From contig JAJVDF010000509.1 of the NCBI GenBank assembly GCA_022410635.1, positions 62,001 through 126,000 on the forward strand: a stretch of 64,000 nt of DNA, written 5' to 3'. This stretch comes from Tretioscincus oriximinensis (taxonomy: Eukaryota > Chordata > Lepidosauria > Squamata > Gymnophthalmidae). The position numbers and the translations under genes are program-made. The notes beneath the pieces were generated by a model. It was not told the DNA's origin, searched no databases, and saw nothing but the letters and a program-made list of their open reading frames with translations. This document shows positions 33,770 to 45,454 of the stretch, in pieces (within the stretch, counting starts at the first letter, position 1; every line of letters begins with the position of its first letter).

Positions 33770-34835
33770 ACAGATTCTTGGCGCTCTACTTCTATAAACT
33801 CTATCCCATTATTAGCAAAATGTCTGTAACTAGTATAGTTGCCATTATCTCCAATGTTCTGTCACTGTTCAATTCTTTTTTATGTAGATCTAAACATCCT
33901 GGTTTGCATACCCCAGGGTGAGAATCACCTTGTAGATTGCACTATTGTTGTAGATATCTTTGATATTGTATACATTCATTATTTACTGGTTTGCATTGCA
34001 ATGAATCAACATTGTGTATGCTGCCTTGAAACTATTTTTGCTGGCTTTTTTTCATGTCACAATAACCTAATGGTAATTTCCCTACACTCACAAACCCATA
34101 CATCTTCTTCCTCTCTGTCATTATTGTTAGTTAGTATCATGTTGTTTGCATTATATGACATGACCTGTTTCAGTCAAGATAGCTATTTTGTGGAATGAAT
34201 CATCAATGAATAATCAACAGAGCTGCCTTGAGTACTTGTTGGAGATTTTATTTGTGTCTAAGAAACTCTGGAAATGATCACAGTTTTCTACCTCTTTTTT
34301 GCTACCTCTTCATTGACCCTGCTTATTGCACAAGTTCGGTCACTAGGGAAGCCTTTGCTAATTCCATCAAAAACACATCTTTCATCCCATGCTGGAAACA
34401 ATGGTAGTACAGTACTACTAAGAGCAGGAGGACAATGACAAAGCATTGTCTTTCTATATGCAGAAAGGACACATTAATTGGGACCATTTTCTGCTACTTC
34501 CATTNGTGACCTAATTAGCTAATTGAGGCTGAGGGTACATCCCCACCCAAGAGATACAGTGAGTTGGATGTGACATCATCTTCTGTCTTCCCCACAAAAT
34601 CATGCATGGCCAGTGTTTGACCCACAGCAAACAACCTTTGCTAGGGAACAAGCAGCTAACACATTTTATCCGATTCAGGAGCAGACATTTTATAATATTC
34701 CAAAGAAAGCTCTATCTCACTAGACTTCGAGGTGAGACTAGTAGTTCATTGGCTCTTGGCTCACTGAGACTGCTTGGGAATTGTATGCAGGCTCCTAGAG
34801 AATACTAAGGATTGTAGTCCAGGGCTCATTATGTG
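33770..34835. other. no gene seen
   Basis: AT-rich. A 119-residue plus frame at 33839-34198 is hydrophobic and cysteine-rich but has no recognised domain, no repeat match and no conserved context, so it is not called. N at 34505. Confidence 0.45.
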
Positions 34836-35224
34836 ACACAATTGCTCAGTCATGAAGGAAATGGTCTCTCATCTGGGAGATTGGGTTTCAAAGCCCTGTG
34901 TTGGGTGTGGGGAGGGATGAACACCTTCTCCTAGCCTGCAGCTTTAGTCAACCCAGCTATTAGAAAGCAAGAAATGCAAGAAATTGCAACTGACTGCAAG
35001 TAGATACATGGGAACAGCCACAGCCTGGTGGGGAAAATAGAACGTAAGCATTTGGGCAAAATACCCTTGTAAGCCTCTTTGTGTCTCTTTGAAAGGTGAG
35101 AAAAGCAGGGTATAGGAACCCATTCCTCCTCTTCTTCTTCTTCTTCTTCTTCTTCTTCTTCTTCTTCTTCTTCTTCTTCTTCTTCTTCTTCTTCTTCTTC
35201 TTCTTCTTCTTCTTCTTCTTCTTC
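34836..35224 (+). mobile_element. tRNA-derived SINE with expanded (TTC)n tail
   Basis: Head 'attgctcagt' (A-box-like) and 'gattgggtttcaaagccc' (B-box region), body with 'caactgactgcaagtagata' and 'cagcctggtggggaa', 3' part 'aaaggtgagaaaagcagggt' and 'tatagg', then about 95 bases of pure TTC up to the assembly gap. Closest to the copies at 17499-17888 and 61365-61684. Confidence 0.85.
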
Positions 35225-35289
35225 NNNNNNNNNNNNNNNNNNNNNNNNNNNNNNNNNNNNNNNNNNNNNNNNNNNNNNNNNNNNNNNNN
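35225..35289. other. assembly gap, 65 N
   Basis: A run of N exactly between a (TTC)n and an (ATT)n array. The long predicted frames that span it are artefacts of the repeats. Confidence 0.95.

Positions 35290-35384
<95 letters not shown>
35290..35384 (+). repeat. (ATT)n array
   Basis: Pure ATT trinucleotide repeat of about 31 units directly after the gap. Confidence 0.95.
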
Positions 35385-35386
<2 letters not shown>

Positions 35387-36299
35387 GCAAGAGTCACAGC
35401 AGCTTGGAAGCCTTAAGTTAAATGGGGGTGAATGGGGATTTGTCCTAACTAACTCCCTCACACATGAACTGTAAGCATCTCCAGAGATTTCTAAATAAAT
35501 ATGGAATATTCTTGAGAACTGGAGCAGAAGGAAAGAAGGGGAGAAAAACAGCAGCTGAGGGAAGGGTAATGCAAAATCAATATGCATGTTTTCAATACAA
35601 CAATGTGTTAATTCAAATGGGACTTGCACTGTGTGATATAGAGGGCAAAAAGAGAGGAAGGTAGAGAAGACTGTTCACCGGTGTTTTTCATCAACAGTAC
35701 CTGCTCTGTTCAAATGCAGAGCAATTCTAATTCTAATGAGATATGTTGAAGAAGTTTGATTGTCTGCTGTAGCACCTTTAGCTATTGATCACAGGGAGTT
35801 TTATGTGTTATGTCACAGATCACGTTTATGCAAAGGAAGCATTTGCCCTTTAAACTACCAGGTTTCACTTGAGCTGCTCTGACTCTATAAATACTTTGCT
35901 AGAGAGTTTATTCACAAAGCCTTGCTTCTTTGGCAAAATCCTCATATTGCTTTTACACTGCCACAGTTCAACTATGAACTGCAGAATCTGCTTGGTTCTT
36001 CTCCCTTGTATCTAACTTAGAGCACTGATAGACTGTGGATCTGCATGGAATTGCATAAACCCAGCAGCCATTTCATCATAGTAGCCCTTTAGGTCACTGT
36101 AACAAGCCCTCAAAAGTACACACTGCTGAAGTGCCTACATTCTTTTCGACAGACATTTTGTGACACTGCTTCTCAAACAAAACTGTTACCATAATCTCTG
36201 GTGGGACATTAGTGCTGTTACCTTAGGGAAGAGCTCCATTAGCAGCACTGAAGTTAGGGAATGAAAGTTCCCCAGCTATGATGTTTGAAAAGAGTTTTG
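35385..36299. other. no gene seen
   Basis: No supported coding sequence or known repeat. Confidence 0.5.
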
Positions 36300-36530
36300 T
36301 ACCCAGAGCCCTTTATGCGCAGATGTAATAATACCTTTTAAAGAGCTCACTACTCCACATTATCTGCATGGTAATAATGCTATAACACCTTAGATGTGTT
36401 GTAACAACTCCCTCGGAACACATTACCAATAAACCACATTCATCTGCCATACATGTGTAACAACACCACTAAAAACACATTAACAGTAGTGTATTTGCAT
36501 GCAGGACAGTTCTGTGTGATCTTGTTTTGA
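36300..36530. repeat. dispersed repeat, family unknown
   Basis: Order and wording resemble 49880-50075: 'acatgtgtaacaac', then 'aacacattaacagtagtgta', then 'tgcatgcaggacag' here, against 'acatgtagtaatgac', 'gcacattagttgcggtgt', 'tgcacgtaaggcag' there. Similarity is moderate and neither end is defined. Confidence 0.35.
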
Positions 36531-36692
36531 GTTCCTTTAAAATGCAGCTTCACGGGCATTTTTAAGATTCAACACTATTTCAAATATAGGTCTGGGATCC
36601 CTGTGAAAGCAGCTTTGGAGCTGTTTGCAAAGAAGCATTGAAACTCAGATATGCTTTGGGAGGCAGTACCAAATTAACTGAAATCAGACTGT

Positions 36693-37073
36693 GGCTGCAT
36701 GCAAACCGCGATGTAAAAACTGGTATAAAGTTATAATCTGGAATATAGCAATCACGTTTCTGTGCACACAAAACATCTATAATTCGTGGTCAATGCCTCA
36801 CATCGCTCCTCGATTTCATCTCACGCAGCCCGAGGCTTTGCGTTCTCGGTTGTTTCATCCTCCTGCGTCAAATTTGTGTACATGCCTGCACGCCGCCACA
36901 GCCGTAAGAGGACGGGGGCTCTCCAGAATGATTCTTGAATATCCCAGCAATAGTTTATTCTGGGATAAATGGTGTTTACTGAGGGACAACTGCTCAACAA
37001 TGCTTAACTCGTGTGCTGTGGTCTTCCTCGTCTCGCTGAGATTGAGATAGAAATATGCTGTGTGCACGCAGCC
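36693..37073. mobile_element. GGC-ended DNA transposon, 381 bases
   Basis: Ends GGCTGCATGCAAAC (left) and GGCTGCGTGCACAC (right, reversed). Flanking triplets TGT and AGT. It matches the 44570-44981 element over nearly its whole length ('ctggaatatagcaat', 'gcctcacatcgctcctcgat', 'agcaatagtttattctggga'). The 119- and 88-residue frames are opposite-strand readings of the element. Confidence 0.8.
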
Positions 37074-37352
37074 AGTGTTTGCACTATTATGTGCAGAAAA
37101 GGTTTTGCATTTGCACAGCAATTTACATTATTCCATTTCTAATGTGGATCAAGCTACTTAATGCAAACTAGAATGGCTGGAATTAATGTACATCAAGCTA
37201 ATCCAGATTAACTAAAGTGAAGAAGGACAGATATGAGCAAATCAAGCCTAACACTCTTCTTTATGGTGATTTCTAGCAGTAGAAACCACAAAATGCTGCC
37301 AGGAACCTCTCAGATCATGTGCCAGGCTAATAAGGCATAGGAGCGTGAATGT

Positions 37353-37637
37353 CAGGGGTGGGGGACTGAAGGCCTGGGGCCCAGATCAGATCCATGGGAC
37401 CATTTGGTTCAACCTGCAGCTCCCTGACCAAATAATGATTCCTCACTTTGTTGAAACATGGATTGAAGTACAAAAACAGGAGATGGAGGGAGGATGAGGG
37501 GCTTGGGGCATTGAAAACCTTGTGATTTTGTGGGCCTGGGTGACGAAGCCGCATGGGCACATGAAGGAGATGTGGCTCTTGAGTGATGTTGCAAATATCT
37601 AAATGGCTCCTGGCAGGAAAAATGTTCCCCACCTTTC
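37353..37637 (-). mobile_element. hAT-type non-autonomous element
   Basis: Left end CAGGGGTGGGGGAC. The right end in reverse reads 'ggaaaggtggggaac'. It is related to the element at 20354-20707 but reversed. No transposase. Confidence 0.7.
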
Positions 37638-37639
37638 CA

Positions 37640-37891
37640 ATAAAGGTACCATATTGTATTCAATAGACTCTCCCTCGAGGGGCGTCTTTCATCATTGTTT
37701 ATTCTTTTAGAAGACCTTTGAAGATGCACCTCTTTCACCTGGTCTTTGGCTGAAGAAATGTCATTTTTGTCCCCAATTTAAGATATTGTTTTATACTGTT
37801 TTTAATTTGTTAATTTTGTATTGATGTTTTACTGTTGGCTGCCCTGAGACCTTCGGGTATAGNGCGGGGTATAAGTATAAATAAATAACTA
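37640..37891 (+). mobile_element. L2 LINE 3' end with ORF2 terminus
   Basis: RRPLKMHLFHLVFG followed by a stop (about 37708-37752) is the conserved C-terminus of L2 ORF2 (usual 'rrLKTHLF'). It is followed by a T-rich 3' UTR and the tail 'gccctgagaccttcgggta', 'gcggggtataagtataaata'. N at 37863. This copy defines the L2 tail used to recognise the other fragments. Confidence 0.8.
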
Positions 37892-39184
37892 ATACTATAT
37901 TCACAAGCATATACTTCATTCACATCTACTGAACCCACATGCACATCTGCATTAAATGCATGTAATGCATGAATGACAGTAAATGGAGTTCTGTCTGATC
38001 ATATTTGCATTAAAATCATGTTCCACATTTTTCACATCTTTTTTTTTGTATTTTTGAAGTACGTTCCTTTTACCCACCTACTACCTTGCAGACTGAATGA
38101 AGGATTTATAGCGTATGCCTCAATGTGTTTTTATTAGAATCATTTATATTTGTTATAAGAATACTAATATCTTTCAATTTCCTACTGAATTGCTTGTGGG
38201 CTAGCCAATGTGAGTTGGGCAGGGTTACATCAGCCCCTCATACATCTGCAAGTTACAATGCCAAACACTGCAGGAAGTTGCCAGTGACTTTTACNATAAA
38301 ATATATTGCTGCTAACAGGGAACTTGAAGTCTTGATTAGTTTGTTGTAAACACTACAATCATGTTTGCACGCTTCCATTCACTTTGTGGGCTGGGTATTA
38401 GATGGATGATATTTGTGCTGAAAGCTGCAATTTAATTACAATAAATCTGTTCCCTATACAATTTTGTCAGTGTCATCCTATTATGTTGGTTGTGAACCAT
38501 TACATGGTTCAATACAGCATGCATCATCATGTCAAGAAGATAATTCCACAAAATAGCTCAATTTTAATCGTCCCCCCACACTTTCTTTCCCAGATTGGTA
38601 TTGATTGTTAATTGTTATTAACTTTACAACTTCTGCTGAACTGAAATAAAGAGGGTAGAATGAAGAGCTCAAGCTATTTATTTGTTTGTTTGTTTAGGAT
38701 GGCAGATGCAAGCATTGGTATTATTTAATTAATTGCTTAGATAGCTGGATTTTGTGCATCACTTAAGCTTTATCGGCAGATATTTAAGGGCCTTTTTGCA
38801 CTTAGTTTCAGAGAAAGGACACAAGGAATTTTTCCCATCCACTGACTAGGGAGAAATATTTCCAGCCTTTCGTGCTCATCCAGGCAGGAGCATTCCTGCT
38901 TCTAGCCCAGAAGCAGGAAGTGCAGAGGCTGGCAGATGTCTGAGCTCAATTGAAGATGCTGGCTTTAGAAGCCATATATGAGATTTCTGATGAAATGCTT
39001 CCTTGCCAATCCAGTACAAGCTTTGCATTCAAAAGATGAAGTCTATTTGTATGGTTAAGAAAATGGCAGTGATATAACTTCAATGGTTTGGTCCTTAACT
39101 GTGGAACTCATAACTCAGAAAGGCTCATCTGATGCCTAAACTAACTTCTTTCAGACACTAAGTAGAAACATTGCATACATCTTA
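37892..39184. other. no gene seen
   Basis: Unique AT-rich sequence with a (GTTT)n run at about 38677-38695. N at 38295. Confidence 0.5.
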
Positions 39185-39444
39185 TGAAGAAGGAGGAGGA
39201 AATTCTTCTCACCCAAAAAGTCTCAGGTTGTATTACAAGCTGTTTTTCACCCAAGGGCTTAAATCTATCTTCCCCACCATACTTTGATGGTACCTATTAA
39301 ACTACTTGCAATTTCTTGCTTTCAAAAGCTAGGTTGACTGAAGCTGAGGCCAGTAGAGGGAGCTTTCTCCATGGCAGGTACAGGAAGACTCAGACTCTGA
39401 TCTCACTGTTGAAAGACCACTGCTCTTAACCTCGGTACCAGTTT
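39185..39444 (-). mobile_element. tRNA-derived SINE, degraded
   Basis: In reverse: head 'gaggttaagagcagtggtc', body 'gaaattgcaagtag', 3' part and a short (TCC/TTC) tail. Same body as the 61365-61684 copy, with a head like that of the 48058-48400 copy. Confidence 0.7.
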
Positions 39445-40785
39445 ATCTATATGTGGGGGGCAAAATCCCACAATCATGGTGATATGCAAAGGAAGGCACA
39501 AAGATTCACATATCTTAATGCAGCAGACCACCTACATACATAGCAGAAGCTATGGCACACAGCAACCTTGTAAAAATCATTGATGTTTCAATATAAGACC
39601 CTAACACAAATGATTTCCATTGCATTCTACTTTTGAAATGATCAAATAGATATATATTATCTCACGCCAAAGTGAGTCAGTTCTTACTAAGCTGTGTTGA
39701 AAGTATCTGCACCAAATGCATTATGAATGGTCTCACCGTGCTTAATATCAACTGACATTGCACAAATACTACATTTTCCTCACTAGTTGATCTGCAAAGG
39801 AAAAAGCTAGAGAAATATGTGTTAAGTATGCGCATGTGTGTATTATTCTTTTTACTTTTTGGTACCTTCAATTCATTTATCTTCATTTTTTTAGCATGAA
39901 CTCATGGCTCAAAAGCTTGGGGAACTAAAAAAGCTCTGCTTTCTTTCCATCAGGTTCCAACTGGTTAAATAACTGGGTCCAACTGGTTAAGGAATGCTCA
40001 TGATTTTTACATACTTTTGACTTTCTTCACATGGGAATGCTATTTCATCAGAACATTTTCTTGTACCAGTGGTCCTTTAAACATGAACACATAAATGTGC
40101 TGATCTAAACCACACTATGTCTTCCGTCCCTGTACCTCCATTTGCAGTGGCAATAGCAACTGTACCCTACCCTTCACATAATCCTCATTCATAAATAAAA
40201 TCCAGCTTCACTCAGAAGAAACTAGTTAATATTTTTAAACATGATTCTCTAAATATATTATTTGTTTCTGTGTTAAAAACACAGAAGGAGAATGATTATG
40301 CAGAGCGAAGTGAAGTTTTAGGGGAACAAAAGAAGTCAGAAAGTAGGCAGAAAGCCTAATATTCATGAGACAAGCTGAGTAACAAAGAAAAAACCTTCAA
40401 ATCATGAGGTTTATAAGGTGAAAATGTTCTCTTCATGTCGGAGCCGACCCAGCTGCATCCTCTCTCAGTGTTGATGCATGCGTGCACACCAGAAATTACC
40501 ACACTAATTTTGTGTTTAGTTGAACTCACCATGAATGGAGGAAGTGCCCTCCTTTTCTCCATTTTGTAGAACTGAACTTCCATCAGGCAGTGATGGAGTG
40601 AAAATTACCATGGAAAACAGATATCACTGCTGAAATGTCAGAAAAGAGGCCGGTGTATTGGCCACAAATCATCTTATGAAAGTTAAAATGGAAAGAGTGC
40701 AGTAGGCTATGTCATCTTGGACCCATAAAAATAAACTAAATTGGAAAAGTAAGTGAAGATATGACTTTCATTATATACTAGTGGG
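39445..40785. other. no gene seen
   Basis: AT-rich unique sequence with no supported feature. Confidence 0.5.
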
Positions 40786-41350
40786 GAAGCCTGCAGTTGC
40801 ACTTCAGTATACCCAGGGGAGCGAGGCATTTTGGGGAGGCAGATACAGCGGGGGCATCCCAATTTCTTCCACCTGATACTCCCCCCTCCTCAAAGGGACT
40901 TCTGGCAGCTCTGCCCACTAGTTGCCCTATCTGAGCACCATCCCTTTCACCTCCCAGCCTCCATTTTGTCTTGGATAAGGAGCCAGCACTGTTACTCCTG
41001 GAAGAAGAGGAATTAACGGTTGGAGCTGTTACTGCAGCCAGGACCTGGAACCAGATGAGAAAAGAAGTAGGCAGAATTTAGGATCCACTTGGCCCATTTG
41101 CTTTCTGTCTGCTGCCAACCTTCTCACAGCCACTCCTTGGGCAGCCTGAGCTTGCCTGATTCCTGTGCCCACCACTCTCTCCAAGAGGAATCGAAAGCCA
41201 GCCAGGACTGAGGGCTCATTCTTGCTGCTGCTGCTGCTGCTGGTCAGCCTAGACAGTGGGAAGCCACCTGTGTTGCCAGGTGCCAGATTGTTAGTGAGTG
41301 AGGTTGTTCCATAAAGCCCAATGCCAGACCTCGAAATGCTGCAATCAGCA
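40786..41350. other. GC-rich block of unknown nature
   Basis: Markedly richer in G+C than its flanks, with a (CTG)6 run at about 41225-41243. No ends, frame or domain could be supported. It may be a decayed transposon interior. Confidence 0.3.
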
Positions 41351-41900
41351 ATGACCTTCTTACTAATGGTAAAATTTTACCAGTGGTAGAGTCAACTGTG
41401 GGGAGAAAAAAATAATGCAACTTGCTCTAGAATGTGGAAGAGCATTCAACAGGACCGCAGTGATGGCTGCCACTCCCCCAAGCCCAGATTCCTAAGCCCA
41501 AGGCAGGAATTAAATGGACAGTGAAAGACTAGGAATGCCAGGAACGAAGATAACAGTAAGAACATGGACTGTCCCTTACTTCCTATATGGTGATAGCAGA
41601 AGGCAGATTGGATTTCACAGACACAGCCATAAAAAGTGAATAGAATCCTACAAGTCATCAGTAGACATCAGCCGATGGTATGGAAGCGTAAGTGCCAATG
41701 GTATAAAAGGATTTCTTCAGAGCGGGTAACAAAGCAAGAAGAAAATAACAAAAAATAATAAGAAAATAACAACACAAAATAACACATTCATAAAATGTTT
41801 TAAAAGATCCATACTCTCCCACCTTCCCTCCCTACACCCTGCAATCCACCTGCTCTCCATGGAATATTGCATCAATAGCATATCTTGTTATTAAAGTGCC
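41351..41900. other. no gene seen
   Basis: Nothing recognised in this spacer. An A-rich stretch lies at 41738-41790. Confidence 0.5.
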
Positions 41901-42872
41901 TTACTAGTGGCCCGGTCCATCAGTGGCAAACATTGGTGGAGGAGCAGGAGGGATGCTCTGGGAGGTGCTCTCCTGTCTCGCTGCTCCAGGAAATGGAGCG
42001 GCGAGGCAGAGGATGACTTCTGGTTCACATGGGATGGGCAATGGGGGCCAGATAAGGGCCCATGTCTCCTCTCCCACTCCCTCTTTTGTCCAAAGCACAT
42101 TTTTCCAAAGCTCCCTGTTTTCTTATTATCTGTTCCCTAACCCCCCCTGTTTTCTTATTATCTGTTCTTTCCATCTCTCCTGTCATGGCTGGAGAGGTAA
42201 GGGAAGGTGTGGTGATAACGCATCTTGGCTGGCCAGGCATAGTCAAAAACCTGGAAACTGATATCCGCATTGATTACCAATATCTTAACTCATGCCCCCA
42301 AGAGGTTCAGAATCTGCGTGCCTACCTTTGGTGATGGGTAGGTTGAACACATGTTTGGACTCATCGAGGCATGCTATAAAGAGGAACAATCCTTGAGAAC
42401 CCTTCCAAACCTCATTGATCCTCTTGGTTAATACCCACAAAATATGTGGGCTGGCTGTTTTCTGCTGGACAGCTTGGGCTGGCCCACCAGGAGAATTGGC
42501 AGCCATGGACCCTCGCCATTGGGTGGGGGCAATAGATGTCTACTGGATGGCCCGAGCTGGGCAAATGGTGTGGGGCTGCTTTGCCATGGGGAGCAGGCAG
42601 CCCAAGGGGGCCACGTCATGGGCATGGCCTTCCTAACTCTGGTCAGGCCGGGCAGCTGACCTGCTTGGCAGCCATGATGCTGCACCTGCCATGCTTCTAC
42701 TTTAAGCCATGGCCTATTTCCATCCACTTTTGGGTTACTTGAACTTTGTTTTGTTTAATGGTTATGTAAGCACTTGGTCACTTTGGTTAGCTGATTTGGG
42801 TTGTGTTATTGTGTTGGGTATGCATATAGGCATTTGCTGTTTGTTAATAAGTTAATAAATATTTGTTACAGT
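41901..42872 (+). mobile_element. LTR-like element, diverged copy
   Basis: Collinear with 54908-55890: both start at 'ttac', share 'gcggcgaggcagaggatgac' or its counterpart, 'ccatggcctatt' and 'tccacttttgggtta', 'tgtaagcactt', and end with 'aagttaataaat'. AATAAA at about 42855 sits near the 3' end, as in an LTR. It has no intact TATA box. Frames of 70-112 residues are overlapping readings of GC-rich DNA, without domains. Confidence 0.6.
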
Positions 42873-44569
42873 GTATAATCTGAAAATCTATGAAAAGTAT
42901 GCTTTTATTACAATTGCTGCATAAACAACAAACTTCTTCAGAAACTTCTTACACTTGCATTCCAAATTAAAGGCCTTTGTCTGGAGCATTGCTGTGTTAC
43001 ACTCAAGAAGACAGCCAGAACTATTACTCCAGATAGAACACAAGAGGTTTATAGTGAGAATTTTAGGAATTCTGATTTCAGACACCTTTGAGATGACAAA
43101 TGAAGAAAATGACAGGTAATGAAGCATTTAAGGATTTCTATTATTACATCTGCTGAGTATTCCTTTTTTAATGTTAGATAAAGAAAATGGGAAAGTTAAT
43201 GGAGAAAAAGAAAAAGGACCTATGAAAAAATATATATTCCAGGCAGACTGCCAGGTAGCTCAGCCAAATTCTTCCAAAACTACCTTTGAGGTTTTATTGA
43301 ATTAAAATAAAATCTGTTCCCTTCATTTTTATTGGCACAGTTGAATGCACAGCTTCTGACTCAGCTTCAACATCCACCATGCAATTGTATCCAGGATTAA
43401 CAAGTCCTAGTTAGATTGCTGTGGTGTATTACACTATCCTGCCATTTTTGTCCCTTTCAAATGTAGGTGATCTATTGAACATTGTTTAACTTGCTACTCT
43501 GGCCAAAGCACAAAGCTAAATCAAAACCACACCTGTTCAAGTGCCATAATCTTCTTTTTATTTATTTATTTTATTTATTTATTTATTTATTTTCTTAAAA
43601 TGACATATGGAAATGCTAAAGTCTTAAAGATGAAACTATAATCAGACATTTTGTTTTCTTGGAAAGATGCCAAAGAGACTAAGTTCCATGACTTCCATGA
43701 TGTGGCAGTGTTATTGGGAAGATTATGAGTCATGTTAAAGAGGTTATGGCCGCAATCTCCCAAGAGGAAAAATGGGAATGAAAGCTGTGTGGCTTTGTGC
43801 TGGGTGTTTGCAGTTCCCCTATAATCCATAGGGGCTCTGTTTTCACAATCCATTGTTTGTAAAGCCACAAATCGCCGGAATGGAGTTCGCCCTCCAAACC
43901 AATGCAGGTGCAGTTCTTCCTAATTTGGGCTTACTGTGCTCTGGCTATGGTTTGCCTGTAGTGAGAGTACCTGTGTATGGATGCTTCCACTGTTGATCAT
44001 CCAGTCTCCTCTACACAGAATGACTAATGGGCAGCAGTGGGAGGACCTGGGATAGGGTCATTGTGCACTTATGCTGCTGCCGTCACTTCTGTTTTAACAT
44101 CTGAGGAGATAACAGCTCTTGAAATTATTTTATTGTTTGGTCTCAGTTTTGCGCATTCATCAACATATATATTTTCTTTTATTTGTTTCTTATGGAGGTT
44201 TGCTTTTGCACAAAAGCGAGGCAGTTTCAAAAAGGGGGTGGGTAAAGAGGGGTGCAGGAAGATGAATGGGGCATGGGAAGAAGATTGAGGCATGAGGCAC
44301 TAGAAGAGGAGTGGGGTGTGGGAAGAGGACACACCTACTGGGTTCTGAAAACAGAGTACCCAAACAAACGCGGATGGTAAGTTGAGAAGCCAACATGGTT
44401 GTTGTGTGAATGACAAAATGGAGCTAAAACAGAGCTAGGAAAGGAATGAAAGGGCGGGGCTGAATTGCATTNACTTTGCTGGCACCAAAACCACTTCTTT
44501 TACCACCATAAGAACTCGGATAACGGACCTGCTTCCACAGACATGCTATGCAGGTGTTTTGCAGACTAG
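42873..44569. other. no gene; (TTTA)n at 43556-43594
   Basis: AT-rich in its first half. Apart from the TTTA array, no recognised repeat or coding region. N at 44472. Confidence 0.5.
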
Positions 44570-44981
44570 AGCTGCATGCACACGACGATGCAAAAACCAG
44601 TATAAAGTTAAATTCTGAAATATAGCAATTGCGTGTCTGTGCACATGAAACATCTATATTCCATGGCCCATGCCTCACATCGCTCCTCGATCTCGGCGCA
44701 TTCAGCCCAAGCCTTTTTTTTTTAACTTACAGCAGCCTATAGAGACAACTGTTGCGTTCGTGGTTGTTTCATCCTCCCACGTCAAATTTGTGCACATGCC
44801 CACATGCCACCACAGACGTGATAGGATAGGGCTCTCCGGAACACTGTCTGAATATTCCAGCAATAGTTTATTCTGGAATAAATGGCATTTACTGAGGAAC
44901 GACTGCTCAATAATGCTTAACCTGTGTGCTGTAGTCTTCCTCGTCTTGCTGCGATCGAGGTAGAAATGTATGCACTCAGCC
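44570..44981. mobile_element. GGC-ended DNA transposon, 412 bases
   Basis: Ends AGCTGCATGCACAC (left, first G mutated) and GGCTGAGTGCATAC (right, reversed), flanked by TAG and TAA, a TWA-like 3-base duplication. Sister of 36693-37073, with about 30 extra bases near 44718-44752 after a T9 run. Confidence 0.8.
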
Positions 44982-44990
44982 TAAAGCATG

Positions 44991-45296
44991 GGCTGTCCAC
45001 ACTGATGTGAAGAAAAGGCCCATTTTCCTCACTATTTGATAGAACGGGAAAATAGCAATCCAGCAATGGAGCTCTCCGTGGCTCACTTTCATCCATCCAT
45101 GCAGACCCAGCATCCAGGGCTTCCTCACTACTGGAGTGCTATCTCAGTGTGAAGTTGGCTAACCAGGGTGCCACTGTGCAGGATCTACATCAGTGCGACA
45201 AAAGTGACCCTCCTGTTTCAATGGTGATGGAGTCTACTGAGAATAGGTCATCACCATTGCTGCGAAAGGAAGAAGGTTGCATGTGTAGATGTGGCC
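44991..45296. mobile_element. possible DNA transposon abutting its neighbour
   Basis: Left 'ggctgtccacactgatgtg' and right 'catgtgtagatgtggcc' give a weak GGC...GCC terminal match. No target duplication was found. Uncertain. Confidence 0.3.
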
Positions 45297-45454
45297 TAAG
45301 TATGCTTTACTGGCTGAGTGCACAAATGGCCTAAGCCTGCTGAAGATGGTTCTCGGGAGAAAATATAGTCCCAACCCCAAAAAACTTCTAGTTATTCCAA
45401 TGACAGTCAAAGTAGAGGAGATATAGCCCAGAATAAGGACCTCACTGTCATAGG

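Noticed and set aside
34944..35416. Three overlapping frames of 106-148 residues with homopolymeric stretches
   Set aside because: They are readings of the (TTC)n array, the N gap and the (ATT)n array.
41891..42727. Cluster of ten overlapping frames on both strands
   Set aside because: Typical of GC-rich DNA; the region is collinear with the LTR-like element at 55 kb and none shows a domain.
44991..45296. A confident seventh GGC-ended element
   Set aside because: Kept only at low confidence: the terminal match is short and the flanking triplets differ.
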